This document shows positions 34,223-43,194 of a DNA stretch of 64,000 bases, in pieces. Positions within the stretch are counted from its first letter, which is position 1, and each line of letters begins with the position of its first letter. The notes under the pieces were generated by a model. It worked only from the letters and a program-made list of their open reading frames with translations, was not told where the DNA came from and searched no databases. The DNA comes from Marinobacter sp. ATCH36 (GTDB lineage: Bacteria > Pseudomonadota > Gammaproteobacteria > Pseudomonadales > Oleiphilaceae): assembly GCF_023555055.1 (NCBI RefSeq), contig NZ_JAMJPL010000001.1, positions 372,001-436,000 of the forward strand, in the 5' to 3' direction. The position numbers and the translations under genes were made by a program.

Positions 34223-35545
34223 ATGAATGCCGTTGTTGCCGCGGTAGCCATCATGCTCGTCCTGAGTTTATGCCGCATACACGTTGTTGTTGCCCTCATC
34301 ATTGGTGCCGTTGCCGGCGGTCTGATCAGCGGCCTGTCACTGGACGCCACCATTGCCGCGTTTAACGAGGGCCTGGGCGGCGGGGCTACCGTTGCGCTGT
34401 CCTACGCGACCCTTGGCGCATTCGCCGTTGCGATCGGCAAATCCGGCCTCGCCCATGCCCTGGCTGACAAAGCCCTGGCCCTGGTCGGCCGGCAGGGCGA
34501 CGGCAAGGCCGCCGGTGGTATCCGCCTGTTGATTATTGGCCTGCTGCTGGCAATCGCCATGTCGTCCCAGAACATCCTGCCTATCCACATCGCCTTCATT
34601 CCGCTGGTGGTGCCGCCGCTGCTCTACGTGATGGCAAAACTGAACATGGACCGGCGACTGGTCGCCTGTGTACTGACCTTCGGCCTGATTACGCCGTACA
34701 TGTTTCTGCCCGTGGGCTTTGGCGGTATCTATCTGAACGAAATCCTGCTGGCAAACGTGGCCGACAACGGCATCGATGCGACCGGCCTCAACGTCATGTC
34801 CGCCATGGCTCTTCCAGCCCTGGGCATGCTCTGCGGCTTGCTGGTAGCGGTTTTCTTCAGCTATCGCGGCGAGCGCCACTACAACCTGGATGCCATCGCC
34901 CGCACCGAGCGGGTGGATGTAAAATACAACAACGGCACCCTGTTCATGGCACTGGTCGCTATTGTGGCGGCATTCGTGGTACAGCTGTGGCTGGGCTCAA
35001 TGATACTGGGTGCACTGGCGGGCTTCGTATTGTTCAATCTTTCCGGTGTGGTGAAATGGAAAGAGGCCGATGACCTGTTCACCGAAGGTATGAAAATGCT
35101 GGCCATGATCGGCTTCATCATGATCGCCGCCTCGGGCTTTGCGGAAGTCATGCGAGAAACCGGCGAGATTACCACCCTGGTAGAGGGGTCCGTATCCGCC
35201 ATCGGCGACAACAAGGCCCTCGCAGCGCTGCTGATGCTGGTAGTCGGCCTGCTGATCACCATGGGTATCGGCTCGTCCTTCTCCACCATTCCCATCATCG
35301 CCGCCCTGTACGTGCCCCTGGCCCTGGAACTGGGCTTCACCCCGCTGGCTATCGTAGCCCTGGTAGGCACCGCCGGCGCCCTGGGCGATGCCGGCTCCCC
35401 GGCCTCCGACTCCACCCTCGGACCCACCGCCGGCCTCAACGTCGACGGCCAGCACAACCACATATGGGATACGGTGGTGCCAACGTTCCTGCACTACAAC
35501 CTGCCATTGTTGGGCTTTGGGTGGTTGGCGGCTATGGTTCTTTAA
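34223..35545 (+). CDS. Na+/H+ antiporter family protein (COG2056 type)
   Basis: A 440-residue membrane protein with about 11-12 helices. It fits the NhaC-related Na+/H+ antiporter branch: [62 protein letters not shown], and the C-terminal [21 protein letters not shown], a polar stretch that likely forms the ion path. It should exchange cytoplasmic sodium for protons, which suits a marine cell with a Na+-type flagellar stator. Downstream are the opposed repeats F and G. Confidence 0.85.
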   Translation: MNAVVAAVAIMLVLSLCRIHVVVALIIGAVAGGLISGLSLDATIAAFNEGLGGGATVALSYATLGAFAVAIGKSGLAHALADKALALVGRQGDGKAAGGIRLLIIGLLLAIAMSSQNILPIHIAFIPLVVPPLLYVMAKLNMDRRLVACVLTFGLITPYMFLPVGFGGIYLNEILLANVADNGIDATGLNVMSAMALPALGMLCGLLVAVFFSYRGERHYNLDAIARTERVDVKYNNGTLFMALVAIVAAFVVQLWLGSMILGALAGFVLFNLSGVVKWKEADDLFTEGMKMLAMIGFIMIAASGFAEVMRETGEITTLVEGSVSAIGDNKALAALLMLVVGLLITMGIGSSFSTIPIIAALYVPLALELGFTPLAIVALVGTAGALGDAGSPASDSTLGPTAGLNVDGQHNHIWDTVVPTFLHYNLPLLGFGWLAAMVL

Positions 35546-35589
35546 GCTTCGGTGTTGGCCTTCTTGTAGCCTGCCTGGATTGGGGCTGC

Positions 35590-35678
35590 GAGGGGGCCGG
35601 GGGAGTTTTTGCTCTTGAAATGGAACTCGCTGCGCTCAGACACCCATTTCTGGCGAGTAAAAATCCCCCGGCCCCCTC
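35590..35678 (-). repeat. Family-1 palindromic element, copy F
   Basis: Left arm GAGGGGGCCGGGGGAGTTTT pairs with AAAATCCCCCGGCCCCCTC with one mismatch. The core is CTCGCTGCGCTCAGACAC on the minus strand, where the loop is GCA in place of the GAA of copies A-E. Confidence 0.85.
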
Positions 35679-35757
35679 ACGAACCAACTCCAATGATAGC
35701 GCCAAGGGCACATAGCCGATATTTGTCCCTGAAAGCGATACCTTTGTGGTTCAAACC

Positions 35758-35845
35758 GGAGGGTGTTGGGGTGCTTTCTGCCGGGAAAAAGGTGTCTGAG
35801 CGCAGCGAGATCTTTTTCCCAGAAGAAAGCACCACGACGCCCTCC
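35758..35845 (+). repeat. Family-1 palindromic element, copy G
   Basis: Left arm GGAGGGTGTTGGGGTGCTTT pairs with AAAGCACCACGACGCCCTCC with a few mismatches. The core GTGTCTGAGCGCAGCGAG is in plus orientation, again with a GCA loop. The sequence around the core has drifted most in this copy. Confidence 0.8.
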
Positions 35846-35901
35846 AGGCCCCCACAAATCAGCAGGCTACAAAAGGAAGACAAACTCCAAAAGCCTAAGC
35901 C

Positions 35902-36156
35902 TCACTCGTCCTCGCCAGACTTGAAGAATACCACCTGTTTGACCGTATGGTCGTCCTTATTGCTACGTTTATTCACCCGGGTTTGAAGCTCAGGGTTGGC
36001 AGGGGGCTCCGGGGTATCGGACACCGCATCGGTGAAGCCGCAAGCCACGCATTCGCGGACCTGGTCATCGTCGTCGGTGGTGTACATCATGATTTTGTCC
36101 ATCTCCGCGCAGCGGGGGCAGACGGCGCCGGCGATGAAGCGTTTGGGGGTTGGCAT
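35902..36156 (-). CDS. yheV: YheV-like zinc-ribbon protein
   Basis: An 84-residue protein with two CxxC pairs, GAVCPRCAEMDK and ECVACGFTDA, forming a zinc ribbon, then a disordered C-terminus ending KQVVFFKSGEDE. This is the YheV (DUF2387) pattern. It follows prlC by 76 bases on the same strand, a common neighbourhood in Pseudomonas relatives. Function is not established. Confidence 0.82.
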   Translation of the reverse strand: MPTPKRFIAGAVCPRCAEMDKIMMYTTDDDDQVRECVACGFTDAVSDTPEPPANPELQTRVNKRSNKDDHTVKQVVFFKSGEDE

Positions 36157-36232
36157 GGTAATACTCCACCTGAAAAGTGAGCTGTCGGATTACGCCCTGA
36201 AGCTTAATCCGACAAGCAGGTTTCACGTTACA

Positions 36233-38278
36233 TCACGCAGCATCTTCCGTTATACCGCTTTGTTTCAACAGCGCATCCACCTCCGGCTCGCGGCCGCGGA
36301 AGGCCTTGAATAACTCCATCGGCTCCTGGGAACCGCCTTTTTCAAGGATGTTCTGCAGGAACGCCTTGCCGGTTTCCGGGTCGAAAATGCCACGCTCTTC
36401 AAACAGTGAAAACGCATCCGCCGCCAGCACTTCGGCCCATTTGTAGCTGTAATAGCCAGCGGCGTATCCGCCTGAAAAGATGTGGGAGAAACTGTTGGGG
36501 AAACGGTTGAACGCTGGTGCTTCCACCACGGCAATTTCGCTTCGTACTTTGCGGTGCATATCCAACGGGTTCGTAGGTGCACTATCCGTAAATTCCGCGT
36601 GCAGGCGGAAGTCGAACAGGGAGAATTCCAGCTGTCGCACCATGGCCATACCGGACTGGAAGTTCTTGGCCGCCAGCATTTTTTGCAACAGATCCTCCGG
36701 CAACGGCTCGCCCGTTTCATGGTGCGCGGCAATCAGGGCCAGGGAGTCCGGGTTCCAGCACCAGTTTTCCAGGAACTGGCTTGGCAGCTCCACAGCGTCC
36801 CAGGCCACGCCGTTGATGCCGGATACGTCCAGCACGTCCACTTGCGTCAGCATATGGTGCAGGCCATGGCCGAATTCGTGGAACAGGGTGGTCACTTCGT
36901 CGTGGGTCAGCAACGACGGCTTGCCGTTGACCGGCGGTGTGAAGTTACAGGTCAGGAAAGCCACGGGTAGCTGCAGCTGGCCGCGCAGGTTGCGCCAGCG
37001 TACCCGGCAGTCGGCCATCCATGCCCCGCCGCGTTTGCCCTGGCGGGCAAACAGGTCGAGGTAGAACCAGGCCAGCGGCTCACCATTACGGCTGATGCAG
37101 TAGGCAGTGGCGTCCGCGTGCCAGGTTTCCACCTCGGGTTTGGCCTCAATCTGCACATCGAAGAGTTTCTCGGCAACCGCAAACAGTCCGGGCACTACTT
37201 TGTCTACCGGGAACCAGGGGCGGAGGGTTTCCGGGGAGATATCGTAGCGGTCGTGGCGAAGCTTTTCGCTGTAGTAACCAATATCCCAGGCCTGCAGGTC
37301 GTCGACGCCATGGGTGTCTTTGGCAAACGCCTTCAGATCGGCAAATTCCCGCTCGGCCATGGGCTTGGACTTCGCCGCGAGCTGATTCAGGAAGTCCAGC
37401 ACCTCGTCGGTGCTCCGCGCCATTTTGGTGGCCAGGGAGCGCTCGGCGTAATTGTTGAAGCCTAGCAGTTTTGCCATGGCGTGACGGCGCTTGAGTATTT
37501 CCGCCATCACTGGTGTGTTGTCCCAGGTACCTGCATCCGGGCCCATATCTGACGCCCGGGTCACGAACGCTTCGTAGACTTCACGGCGCAGGTCGCGATT
37601 GTCACAGTACGTCAATACCGGATAGAAACTGGGGAAATCCAGCGTAATAACATAGCCGTCCAGGTCCTTCTGTTGCGCTGCCTGTTTTGCGCCATCCAGC
37701 GCGGATTCCGGGACACCCGCCAGATCTTCCACGTCGGTGATGTGCTTGAACCAGTGCTGGGTAGCATCCAGAACATTGTCGCTGAAGCGGTTTGTCAGCT
37801 CCGACAGCTCCATGGACAGGTCCGCGTACTGCTTTTTCTTCTCTGGCGGCAAATCGACACCACCGAGATGGAAGTCTCTCAGGGTATTTTCCACCGACTT
37901 GCGCTGGGCTTCACTCAGTTCCTTGAACTCGTCGCTTGCTGCCAGTTTCTTGTAGGCGTTGCATAGCTCAGCGTTCTGGCTCAGTTCAGTGCTGTACTCG
38001 GTAAGCTTTTCCAGGCAGTTTTTATAAACCTTACGCAGATCATCGTTGTTCATCACACCGTTGAGATGAGAAATCACCGACCATGCCCGTTCCAAACGGT
38101 CCTCGGTCGCCTGCATCGGCTGCGCCAGGGTTTCCCAGGTGGGCTCGTCCTGCTGTGCCAGCTGGGAGATTTTCATGCGGTTTTCACTGAGAATCTGGTC
38201 AATTGCCGGTTCCATGTGTTCAGTGCGAACATGGTCGAACCTTGGCAACAGGTCGTCGGTCAGTAACGGATTATTCAT
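36233..38278 (-). CDS. prlC: Oligopeptidase A (M3 family)
   Basis: A 681-residue cytoplasmic zinc metallopeptidase that degrades short peptides, including cleaved signal peptides. The active site HEFGH is in TTLFHEFGHGLHHML, and GYYSYKWAEVLAADAFSLF near the C-terminus is a family signature. The frame runs on to 38377, but those 33 codons lie inside palindromic element H and its flank. The ATG at 38278 (after AGAAGG) gives the normal MNNPLLTDDLLPRFDHV start. Confidence 0.95.
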   Translation of the reverse strand: MNNPLLTDDLLPRFDHVRTEHMEPAIDQILSENRMKISQLAQQDEPTWETLAQPMQATEDRLERAWSVISHLNGVMNNDDLRKVYKNCLEKLTEYSTELSQNAELCNAYKKLAASDEFKELSEAQRKSVENTLRDFHLGGVDLPPEKKKQYADLSMELSELTNRFSDNVLDATQHWFKHITDVEDLAGVPESALDGAKQAAQQKDLDGYVITLDFPSFYPVLTYCDNRDLRREVYEAFVTRASDMGPDAGTWDNTPVMAEILKRRHAMAKLLGFNNYAERSLATKMARSTDEVLDFLNQLAAKSKPMAEREFADLKAFAKDTHGVDDLQAWDIGYYSEKLRHDRYDISPETLRPWFPVDKVVPGLFAVAEKLFDVQIEAKPEVETWHADATAYCISRNGEPLAWFYLDLFARQGKRGGAWMADCRVRWRNLRGQLQLPVAFLTCNFTPPVNGKPSLLTHDEVTTLFHEFGHGLHHMLTQVDVLDVSGINGVAWDAVELPSQFLENWCWNPDSLALIAAHHETGEPLPEDLLQKMLAAKNFQSGMAMVRQLEFSLFDFRLHAEFTDSAPTNPLDMHRKVRSEIAVVEAPAFNRFPNSFSHIFSGGYAAGYYSYKWAEVLAADAFSLFEERGIFDPETGKAFLQNILEKGGSQEPMELFKAFRGREPEVDALLKQSGITEDAA

Positions 38279-38335
38279 AAGTCGCCTTCTCAGCTTCGGG
38301 TGTCTAAAGTAATTTGAGATAACTCCGGTGCTCGG

Positions 38336-38447
38336 GGAGTCTCTGGGGGAGGCCTTTCCAAAACTGTGCGGAGCCATGGATGGCGGAGCTCAAGCGTCAC
38401 AGGGATGTGCTTGAGCGTGTTTTGGAAAGGCCTCCCCCAGAGACTCC
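38336..38447 (+). repeat. Family-2 palindromic element, copy H
   Basis: Perfect 29-base inverted arms at 38336-38364 and 38419-38447 (GGAGTCTCTGGGGGAGGCC type) flank a 54-base core. The core includes GCGGAGC, CATGGATG, GCGGAGC in a row (two GC-GGA-GC units) and ACAGGGATGTGCTTGAGCG. It lies between divergent prlC and the carbonic anhydrase gene. Confidence 0.88.
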
Positions 38448-38485
38448 TTCTCCACAAGCTTCAATCCACTCAATGAGTATATGTA

Positions 38486-39022
38486 ATGTCGAATGTACGA
38501 ACACACAAGGGTAACACGCCACAATTTGGAGAACGCGCCTGGGTTGATCCCAGTGCCGTGGTAATCGGAGATGTCGTCACAGGTGATGACGTGTCGATCT
38601 GGCCGATGACCGTGGTGCGCGGTGACATGCACAAAATCCGTATTGGTGACCGTTGTAGCGTTCAGGACGGATCCGTTCTGCACATCACTCATGCCAGTGA
38701 TTTCAACCCGGGCGGTTATCCGCTTACGATTGGCGATGATGTCACCATTGGCCATAAAGCACTACTGCATGGTTGCACCGTGGGCAACCGGGTTCTTGTA
38801 GGCATGGGCTGCATCATTATGGATGGCGCCGTGGTGGAAGACGAGGTGATTGTGGCGGCCGGTTGTCTGGTACCGCCGGGCAAAACGCTGGAATCCGGCT
38901 ATCTTTACGTGGGGTCGCCCTGCCGTCAGGCACGGGCGCTGACGGACGAAGAGAAAACCTTTTTTCGCTACACCGCCAGTAACTACGTGAAGCTCAAGGA
39001 TGGATACCTGAACGAGGTTTAA
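38486..39022 (+). CDS. Gamma-type carbonic anhydrase family protein
   Basis: A 178-residue left-handed beta-helix protein (hexapeptide repeats) of the YrdA/CaiE branch of gamma-carbonic anhydrases. Three zinc histidines are visible in SVLHITHAS and TIGHKALLHGC. The RGDMHKIRIGDRCSVQDGS segment is also typical. It may hydrate CO2 or act as a metal-binding scaffold. Activity in this branch is variable. It is divergent from prlC across element H. Confidence 0.87.
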   Translation: MSNVRTHKGNTPQFGERAWVDPSAVVIGDVVTGDDVSIWPMTVVRGDMHKIRIGDRCSVQDGSVLHITHASDFNPGGYPLTIGDDVTIGHKALLHGCTVGNRVLVGMGCIIMDGAVVEDEVIVAAGCLVPPGKTLESGYLYVGSPCRQARALTDEEKTFFRYTASNYVKLKDGYLNEV

Positions 39023-39098
39023 TCCGGCTCGCTAATCTGAAACAGCCAGTGCCAGCGTATTTGCTTCTGTTGTTCAACTTATGATCAGAGGCATCGTT

Positions 39099-39356
39099 AT
39101 GAAAGCACCACTGCATCAACCACTGTTTGAACGAGTCAGCGCGTATTTGGTGGCCTGCGGCATCGCACCTTCACCAGAGCTTCGCAGGCAGGCCAGGGCG
39201 CTGGTTTCGGCTGTAGCGTCAGAGGGCAGAGGGAATGACGTTGGACGCGCCCTGGAACTGGCGCCAGCCTACGTGGATATCCCGTCCTCCGATGTTCCCC
39301 GCTCAGCACCCAGGGTTGAGCGGGGCAGCATTGGCTACTGGCCAAATGCCCGATAA
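39099..39356 (+). CDS. Small hypothetical protein upstream of opgH
   Basis: An 85-residue protein with a helical N-terminal half (ERVSAYLVACGIAPSPELRRQARALVSA) and a proline-rich end. The ATG at 39099 has AGAGG eight bases upstream. Another ATG at 39081 is possible. Its stop lies 11 bases inside the next gene, and opgH lacks its own Shine-Dalgarno, so translation is probably coupled. I do not recognise the family, and the coupling is the main evidence that it is real. Confidence 0.55.
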   Translation: MKAPLHQPLFERVSAYLVACGIAPSPELRRQARALVSAVASEGRGNDVGRALELAPAYVDIPSSDVPRSAPRVERGSIGYWPNAR

Positions 39357-41550
39357 CCAGCGCAGCAAAGACAAGGATCCGGCCGCCGGACGGGATTCAG
39401 AAGTTATCGCTTGGCGGCCGGCAGCTTGGTGTCGACGCTCACTGTTGGCAGTTCTGGTTCTCGGCCAGACGGCGGCAGCTGTTGTTGCCCTGACATGGCT
39501 CGTGCCGAATGAAAGCGGATCCTTTTTCAACACTTTGCTGATAAGCCTTTTTGCCATTCTTCATGGCTGGATCGCCATCGGTTGTTGGACCGCTATTTTC
39601 GGTTTTGTGATCCGGCGAATGGGAGGGGACAAGTACAGCCTCGCTAGACGCCACACGGAGATATCCCTCACAGAAACTGCTCTTGCGCCTACCGCCGTCG
39701 TCATTCCCATTTGCAACGAGCCGGTGGAGCGGACACTGTCAGGGCTGCGGGCTGTTTACCGGGAGCTTGAACGTCAGGGGCGATTGCAGCACTTTGATTT
39801 CTATATTCTGTCCGATACCCGGGACCCGGAGATCTGGCTGGCGGAGCAGGCAGCATGGCAGGCCCTGGCTCGGGAGATGAAAGCGGGCGAACGGCTTTTC
39901 TACCGCCGGCGCACCGTCAATCTGAACTATAAAAGCGGCAATATTGCAGACTTCCTGCGCCGATGGGGCCGTCGATATCGCTATATGGTTGTGTTGGATG
40001 CCGATAGCCTGCTGGGGGGTGAAACCCTGAGCAGGCTGGTCCGGCTGATGGAACTTGAGCCCGGCGTAGGCATCATCCAGACCAGCCCTACCGTGATTCG
40101 TGCGCAAACCCCGTTTGCCCGTCTGCGACAGTTTGCCAGTCGCGTTTATTCGCCTCTGTTCGCTACCGGCCTGGCGGCGATCCAGATGGGCGATGCCGCC
40201 TATTGGGGTCACAACGCTATTATTCGCGTAGACGCATTCATGACTCACTGCGGACTGCGTAAGCTCACCGGGCCCGGTGTTTTCCGGGGTCCTGTCATCA
40301 GCCATGATTTTGTAGAGGCTGCCTTCATGGGCAGGGCGGGCTACGAAGTATGGCTGGAGCCTTCACTACAGCAGAGTCACGAGGAGTCGCCCCCGACCCT
40401 GGAGGATGAGCTGATCCGTGACCACCGCTGGGCAAGGGGCAACCTGCAGCATCTGTGGATACTGATGACCACGCCTGATCTTCGCTTTGCCCATCGCATG
40501 GCCTTCGTAAACGGCATCATGTCCTACCTGGCATCGCCGTTTTGGCTGCTATTCGTGTTATTGACCATGGTGACAGCCAGCCAGACAGGACAATCTCAGA
40601 CCATGACACCGCCGGCATTGGGAGGGGCCCCACAACTGGCTCTCGGACTTGGTCTGAGTACTCTGAGTCTGCTGTTTCTGCCGCGAATTCTTGCAGTTGC
40701 CGACATTCTGGCCACTCGACAAGGCAAACTGTTTGGCGGCAATCCAAGGCTTACCGTCAGTGTACTGCTGGAAACCATCATTTCCTTGCTGCTGGCGCCG
40801 GTGAAAATGCTTGCCCATAGCCGTTCGGTATTCTGTGCCCTGATCAATCTACCCGTGCAATGGGCGGGGCAGAATCGCCAGGGAGAGACCGGATGGAGAC
40901 GAGCGCTCAATGAGCACCGGACCGGTATTGCACTGGCGCTGTGCTTGTGCGGCATCGCTGTCTGGACCGGCTCACTGACGCTGCTACTGTGGTCACTTCC
41001 TGTGGTGCTGCCGTTGCTGTTGGCTGTGCCAACGTCGGTCATGCTCGGCAGGCAGTCCTCAGGGCTTGCCTTTGATGATGCGGATTTGTTGATAACTCCG
41101 GAGAGCCGCAAGCCCCCGCAAATGATTCACGAAGCCAGCATCGGTGCACCGCTGTTACCGGAGGGCCTTGGCCTGTCAAACGTCCAGCAGGCTATTCTGT
41201 CGCCCGCCATGAACTCGCTACACAGACAGCTGGCCAGAGTCCGGCCCGAAAACAAGGGAACGACAGAGCTTCTCCGGCATTGCATCGAGCATGGTCCTGA
41301 ACAACTGGAACACCGGCAAGTCAGCCTGCTGTGCAGGGACCGCAATGCACTCGTGAGTCTTCATAACGCTGCCTGGCAGGCTGGTCGCGATACCTATTGG
41401 GGACGCAGAATTACCTCATTGGGCACTTACACCCGGTTATCCATCGGAGAAGGATGTGAAACGACTGATTGCCACCACACTGCTGCTCAACGCCCTGTTC
41501 GTGGCGCTGCTGCTTCCCCGTTATCCCTGGATACCGTGGATTGCGGCTGA
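39346..41550 (+). CDS. opgH: OpgH/MdoH-like beta-glucosyltransferase
   Basis: A 734-residue inner-membrane family-2 glycosyltransferase resembling OpgH, which makes the backbone of osmoregulated periplasmic glucans from UDP-glucose. It has two N-terminal helices (about residues 25-95), the catalytic domain with FYILSDTRDPEIW, VVLDADSLLGG, RGPVISHDFVEA and the product-site motif DHRWARGNLQH, then several C-terminal helices. It is shorter than enterobacterial MdoH (about 850), lacking much of the N-terminal extension. The usual partner opgG is missing next door. Instead the gene overlaps a sulfatase-superfamily gene by 95 bases. Confidence 0.85.
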   Translation: MPDNQRSKDKDPAAGRDSEVIAWRPAAWCRRSLLAVLVLGQTAAAVVALTWLVPNESGSFFNTLLISLFAILHGWIAIGCWTAIFGFVIRRMGGDKYSLARRHTEISLTETALAPTAVVIPICNEPVERTLSGLRAVYRELERQGRLQHFDFYILSDTRDPEIWLAEQAAWQALAREMKAGERLFYRRRTVNLNYKSGNIADFLRRWGRRYRYMVVLDADSLLGGETLSRLVRLMELEPGVGIIQTSPTVIRAQTPFARLRQFASRVYSPLFATGLAAIQMGDAAYWGHNAIIRVDAFMTHCGLRKLTGPGVFRGPVISHDFVEAAFMGRAGYEVWLEPSLQQSHEESPPTLEDELIRDHRWARGNLQHLWILMTTPDLRFAHRMAFVNGIMSYLASPFWLLFVLLTMVTASQTGQSQTMTPPALGGAPQLALGLGLSTLSLLFLPRILAVADILATRQGKLFGGNPRLTVSVLLETIISLLLAPVKMLAHSRSVFCALINLPVQWAGQNRQGETGWRRALNEHRTGIALALCLCGIAVWTGSLTLLLWSLPVVLPLLLAVPTSVMLGRQSSGLAFDDADLLITPESRKPPQMIHEASIGAPLLPEGLGLSNVQQAILSPAMNSLHRQLARVRPENKGTTELLRHCIEHGPEQLEHRQVSLLCRDRNALVSLHNAAWQAGRDTYWGRRITSLGTYTRLSIGEGCETTDCHHTAAQRPVRGAAASPLSLDTVDCG

Positions 41551-43063
41551 TGCGCTGCTGCTGACTGGCCTGTTTGCAGTATGGCCGGGCGGGAGAAGCA
41601 AGCAGATACTGGCCGGGGCCATCGGTGCCCTTTACGCGATACTGGCCTTCTTTGCCCTCAGCGATGTGCTGGTCCGGCAGAGCATCGGGCGGCCATTCAA
41701 TCTCTATCTGGAGCTGGGCGTTGCCGGTTCGGTGTTCGACCTGATGGAGAGCAACCTCGGACTTGGCCTTTCGCTTCTGGTCGTCCTGATGCTGACCGTC
41801 TTTTTTGTCGGCCTGGGTAGCTATGTTGCCAGGCTGTTGTCACGGCTTGGCGCGGGGATGTCGGGCAAAGCGGGCGGGTTGCTGGCAGTAGTCGGAACGA
41901 TTACCGTGGCCGCATCCTGGCTACCTCAGTCTATAGCCGGATTGAGCGCCTCCCGGCTCGCAGCAACACAGATTCAGCTGGCGGCAGATACCCACCAGTC
42001 AACATTGGCGTTCCGGCAACGTCTTGAAGACAACCCCGGTGCCGCTCAGATCACACCCCTGTCCGGACTGGCCAAAACCGATGTCATTCTGGGTTTTATC
42101 GAATCCTATGGCATTTCAGCAGTGACGGATCCCCGTTACCAGCCAGTCATTGGTGCTCGCCTGGACCAGATGGGACAAAAACTGAATGAGGCCGGCCTGC
42201 ACATCGTGACGGGTCGACTGCGTTCACCGGTTCAGGGCGGCCAGTCCTGGCTGGCACACACCACACTCCTCAGCGGCCAATGGATAAACACCCAACTGGA
42301 CTATGAGATTTTCCTGGCCAGCGACTTCCCTACACTGATTGACGACCTGGACACCACCGGCCACGACACGGTAGCGGTCATGCCAGCCATTACCGAAGCC
42401 TGGCCTGAAGGCCAGGCTTTTGGTTACAACCGGATCTACGAGTCCTCCACCATGGATTACCGTGGCCCCGCTCTTAACTGGGTGACCATGCCGGACCAGT
42501 ACACCTGGTCCTGGTTTCAGCGCCAGATCCGGGACCGGGCCACGACACCGCTGTTTGCCGAACTTGCGCTGATAAGCAGCCATGCTCCCTGGGTGCCTGT
42601 ACTGCCGGTGCTGGAGGACTGGGACAGCATTGGCGACGGTGAGACGTTCAACCAATGGAAAAATAGCGGCGAAACGCCGGCGAGCCTGTGGCGAGATCCG
42701 GAACGGGTGCGGGAGCATTACGCCCTTGCTCTTGACTACGCCCTGAACGTCGCCGCTGAATACGCAACCCGTCATGTCGACAACCAGACTCTGCTGATAC
42801 TGCTGGGCGACCATCAGGCAGCGCCACTGATCACTGGTGAGGATTCCAGCCGCGATGTGATTGTACATATCATCAGTGCCGATCCGGAGCTGCTTACACC
42901 CTTTGTCGCCAATGATCGACTGTCCGGGTTCAGTTGGGGTGCACAACCCTGGAAAAACCAGAAAGGACCTTCCATGGCCCAATTCCGGCCTTTCCTGCAA
43001 CAACATTTTGGTGCGCCCCTCGATGCCATTGAAATATCTGATACCGGGGGTATTGAAAAATGA
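41456..43063 (+). CDS. Membrane sulfatase/alkaline-phosphatase superfamily protein (OpgB-like candidate)
   Basis: A 535-residue protein with about four or five N-terminal membrane helices (to about residue 165) and a large periplasmic domain. The domain has alkaline-phosphatase/sulfatase-superfamily features: VILGFIESYG with a metal-binding acidic residue, a probable nucleophile in GGQSWLAHTTLLSG, a histidine in ISSHAPW and the metal pair in LLGDHQ. Such proteins (OpgB, LTA synthase, PetN transferases) move phosphoglycerol or phosphoethanolamine groups. Because it starts (GTG, after GGAGAAGGAT) inside opgH, I infer it decorates the glucan made by OpgH. Confidence 0.75.
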   Translation: MKRLIATTLLLNALFVALLLPRYPWIPWIAADALLLTGLFAVWPGGRSKQILAGAIGALYAILAFFALSDVLVRQSIGRPFNLYLELGVAGSVFDLMESNLGLGLSLLVVLMLTVFFVGLGSYVARLLSRLGAGMSGKAGGLLAVVGTITVAASWLPQSIAGLSASRLAATQIQLAADTHQSTLAFRQRLEDNPGAAQITPLSGLAKTDVILGFIESYGISAVTDPRYQPVIGARLDQMGQKLNEAGLHIVTGRLRSPVQGGQSWLAHTTLLSGQWINTQLDYEIFLASDFPTLIDDLDTTGHDTVAVMPAITEAWPEGQAFGYNRIYESSTMDYRGPALNWVTMPDQYTWSWFQRQIRDRATTPLFAELALISSHAPWVPVLPVLEDWDSIGDGETFNQWKNSGETPASLWRDPERVREHYALALDYALNVAAEYATRHVDNQTLLILLGDHQAAPLITGEDSSRDVIVHIISADPELLTPFVANDRLSGFSWGAQPWKNQKGPSMAQFRPFLQQHFGAPLDAIEISDTGGIEK

Positions 43064-43080
43064 AAAGGCGATCCTACATT
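43053..43080 (+). promoter_or_regulatory. Candidate heat-shock (sigma-32-like) promoter of hsp20
   Basis: ATTGAAA, a 14-base gap, and CCTACATT resemble the sigma-32 consensus CTTGAAA / CCCCATTT, just inside and after the end of the upstream gene. It would give a leader of about 107 bases. Confidence 0.3.
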
Positions 43081-43143
43081 CAGAAATAGCAGACGTTCAC
43101 GGAAAACCATCCGGCTGGCGCCACCGGTATGGAGCTGTTCCGC

Positions 43144-43176
43144 GATTGAATCTGACATCAACGTGTTATTTCAATC
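43144..43176 (+). promoter_or_regulatory. Leader inverted repeat before hsp20
   Basis: GATTGAA and TTCAATC form a 7-bp inverted repeat separated by 19 bases, ending four bases before the Shine-Dalgarno AGGAGGAG at 43181. It could be an operator or a weak thermosensitive hairpin. Confidence 0.3.
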
Positions 43177-43194
43177 TCGTAGGAGGAGTTTCGT

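Larger units (their letters stand above)
35546..35901. other. Non-coding region with repeats F and G
   Basis: A 356-base gap between two convergent genes (antiporter and YheV-like). It is almost filled by repeat F (35590-35678) and repeat G (35758-35845) in opposite orientation, about 79 bases apart. No gene or promoter is expected here, and the hairpins may serve as terminators. Confidence 0.6.
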
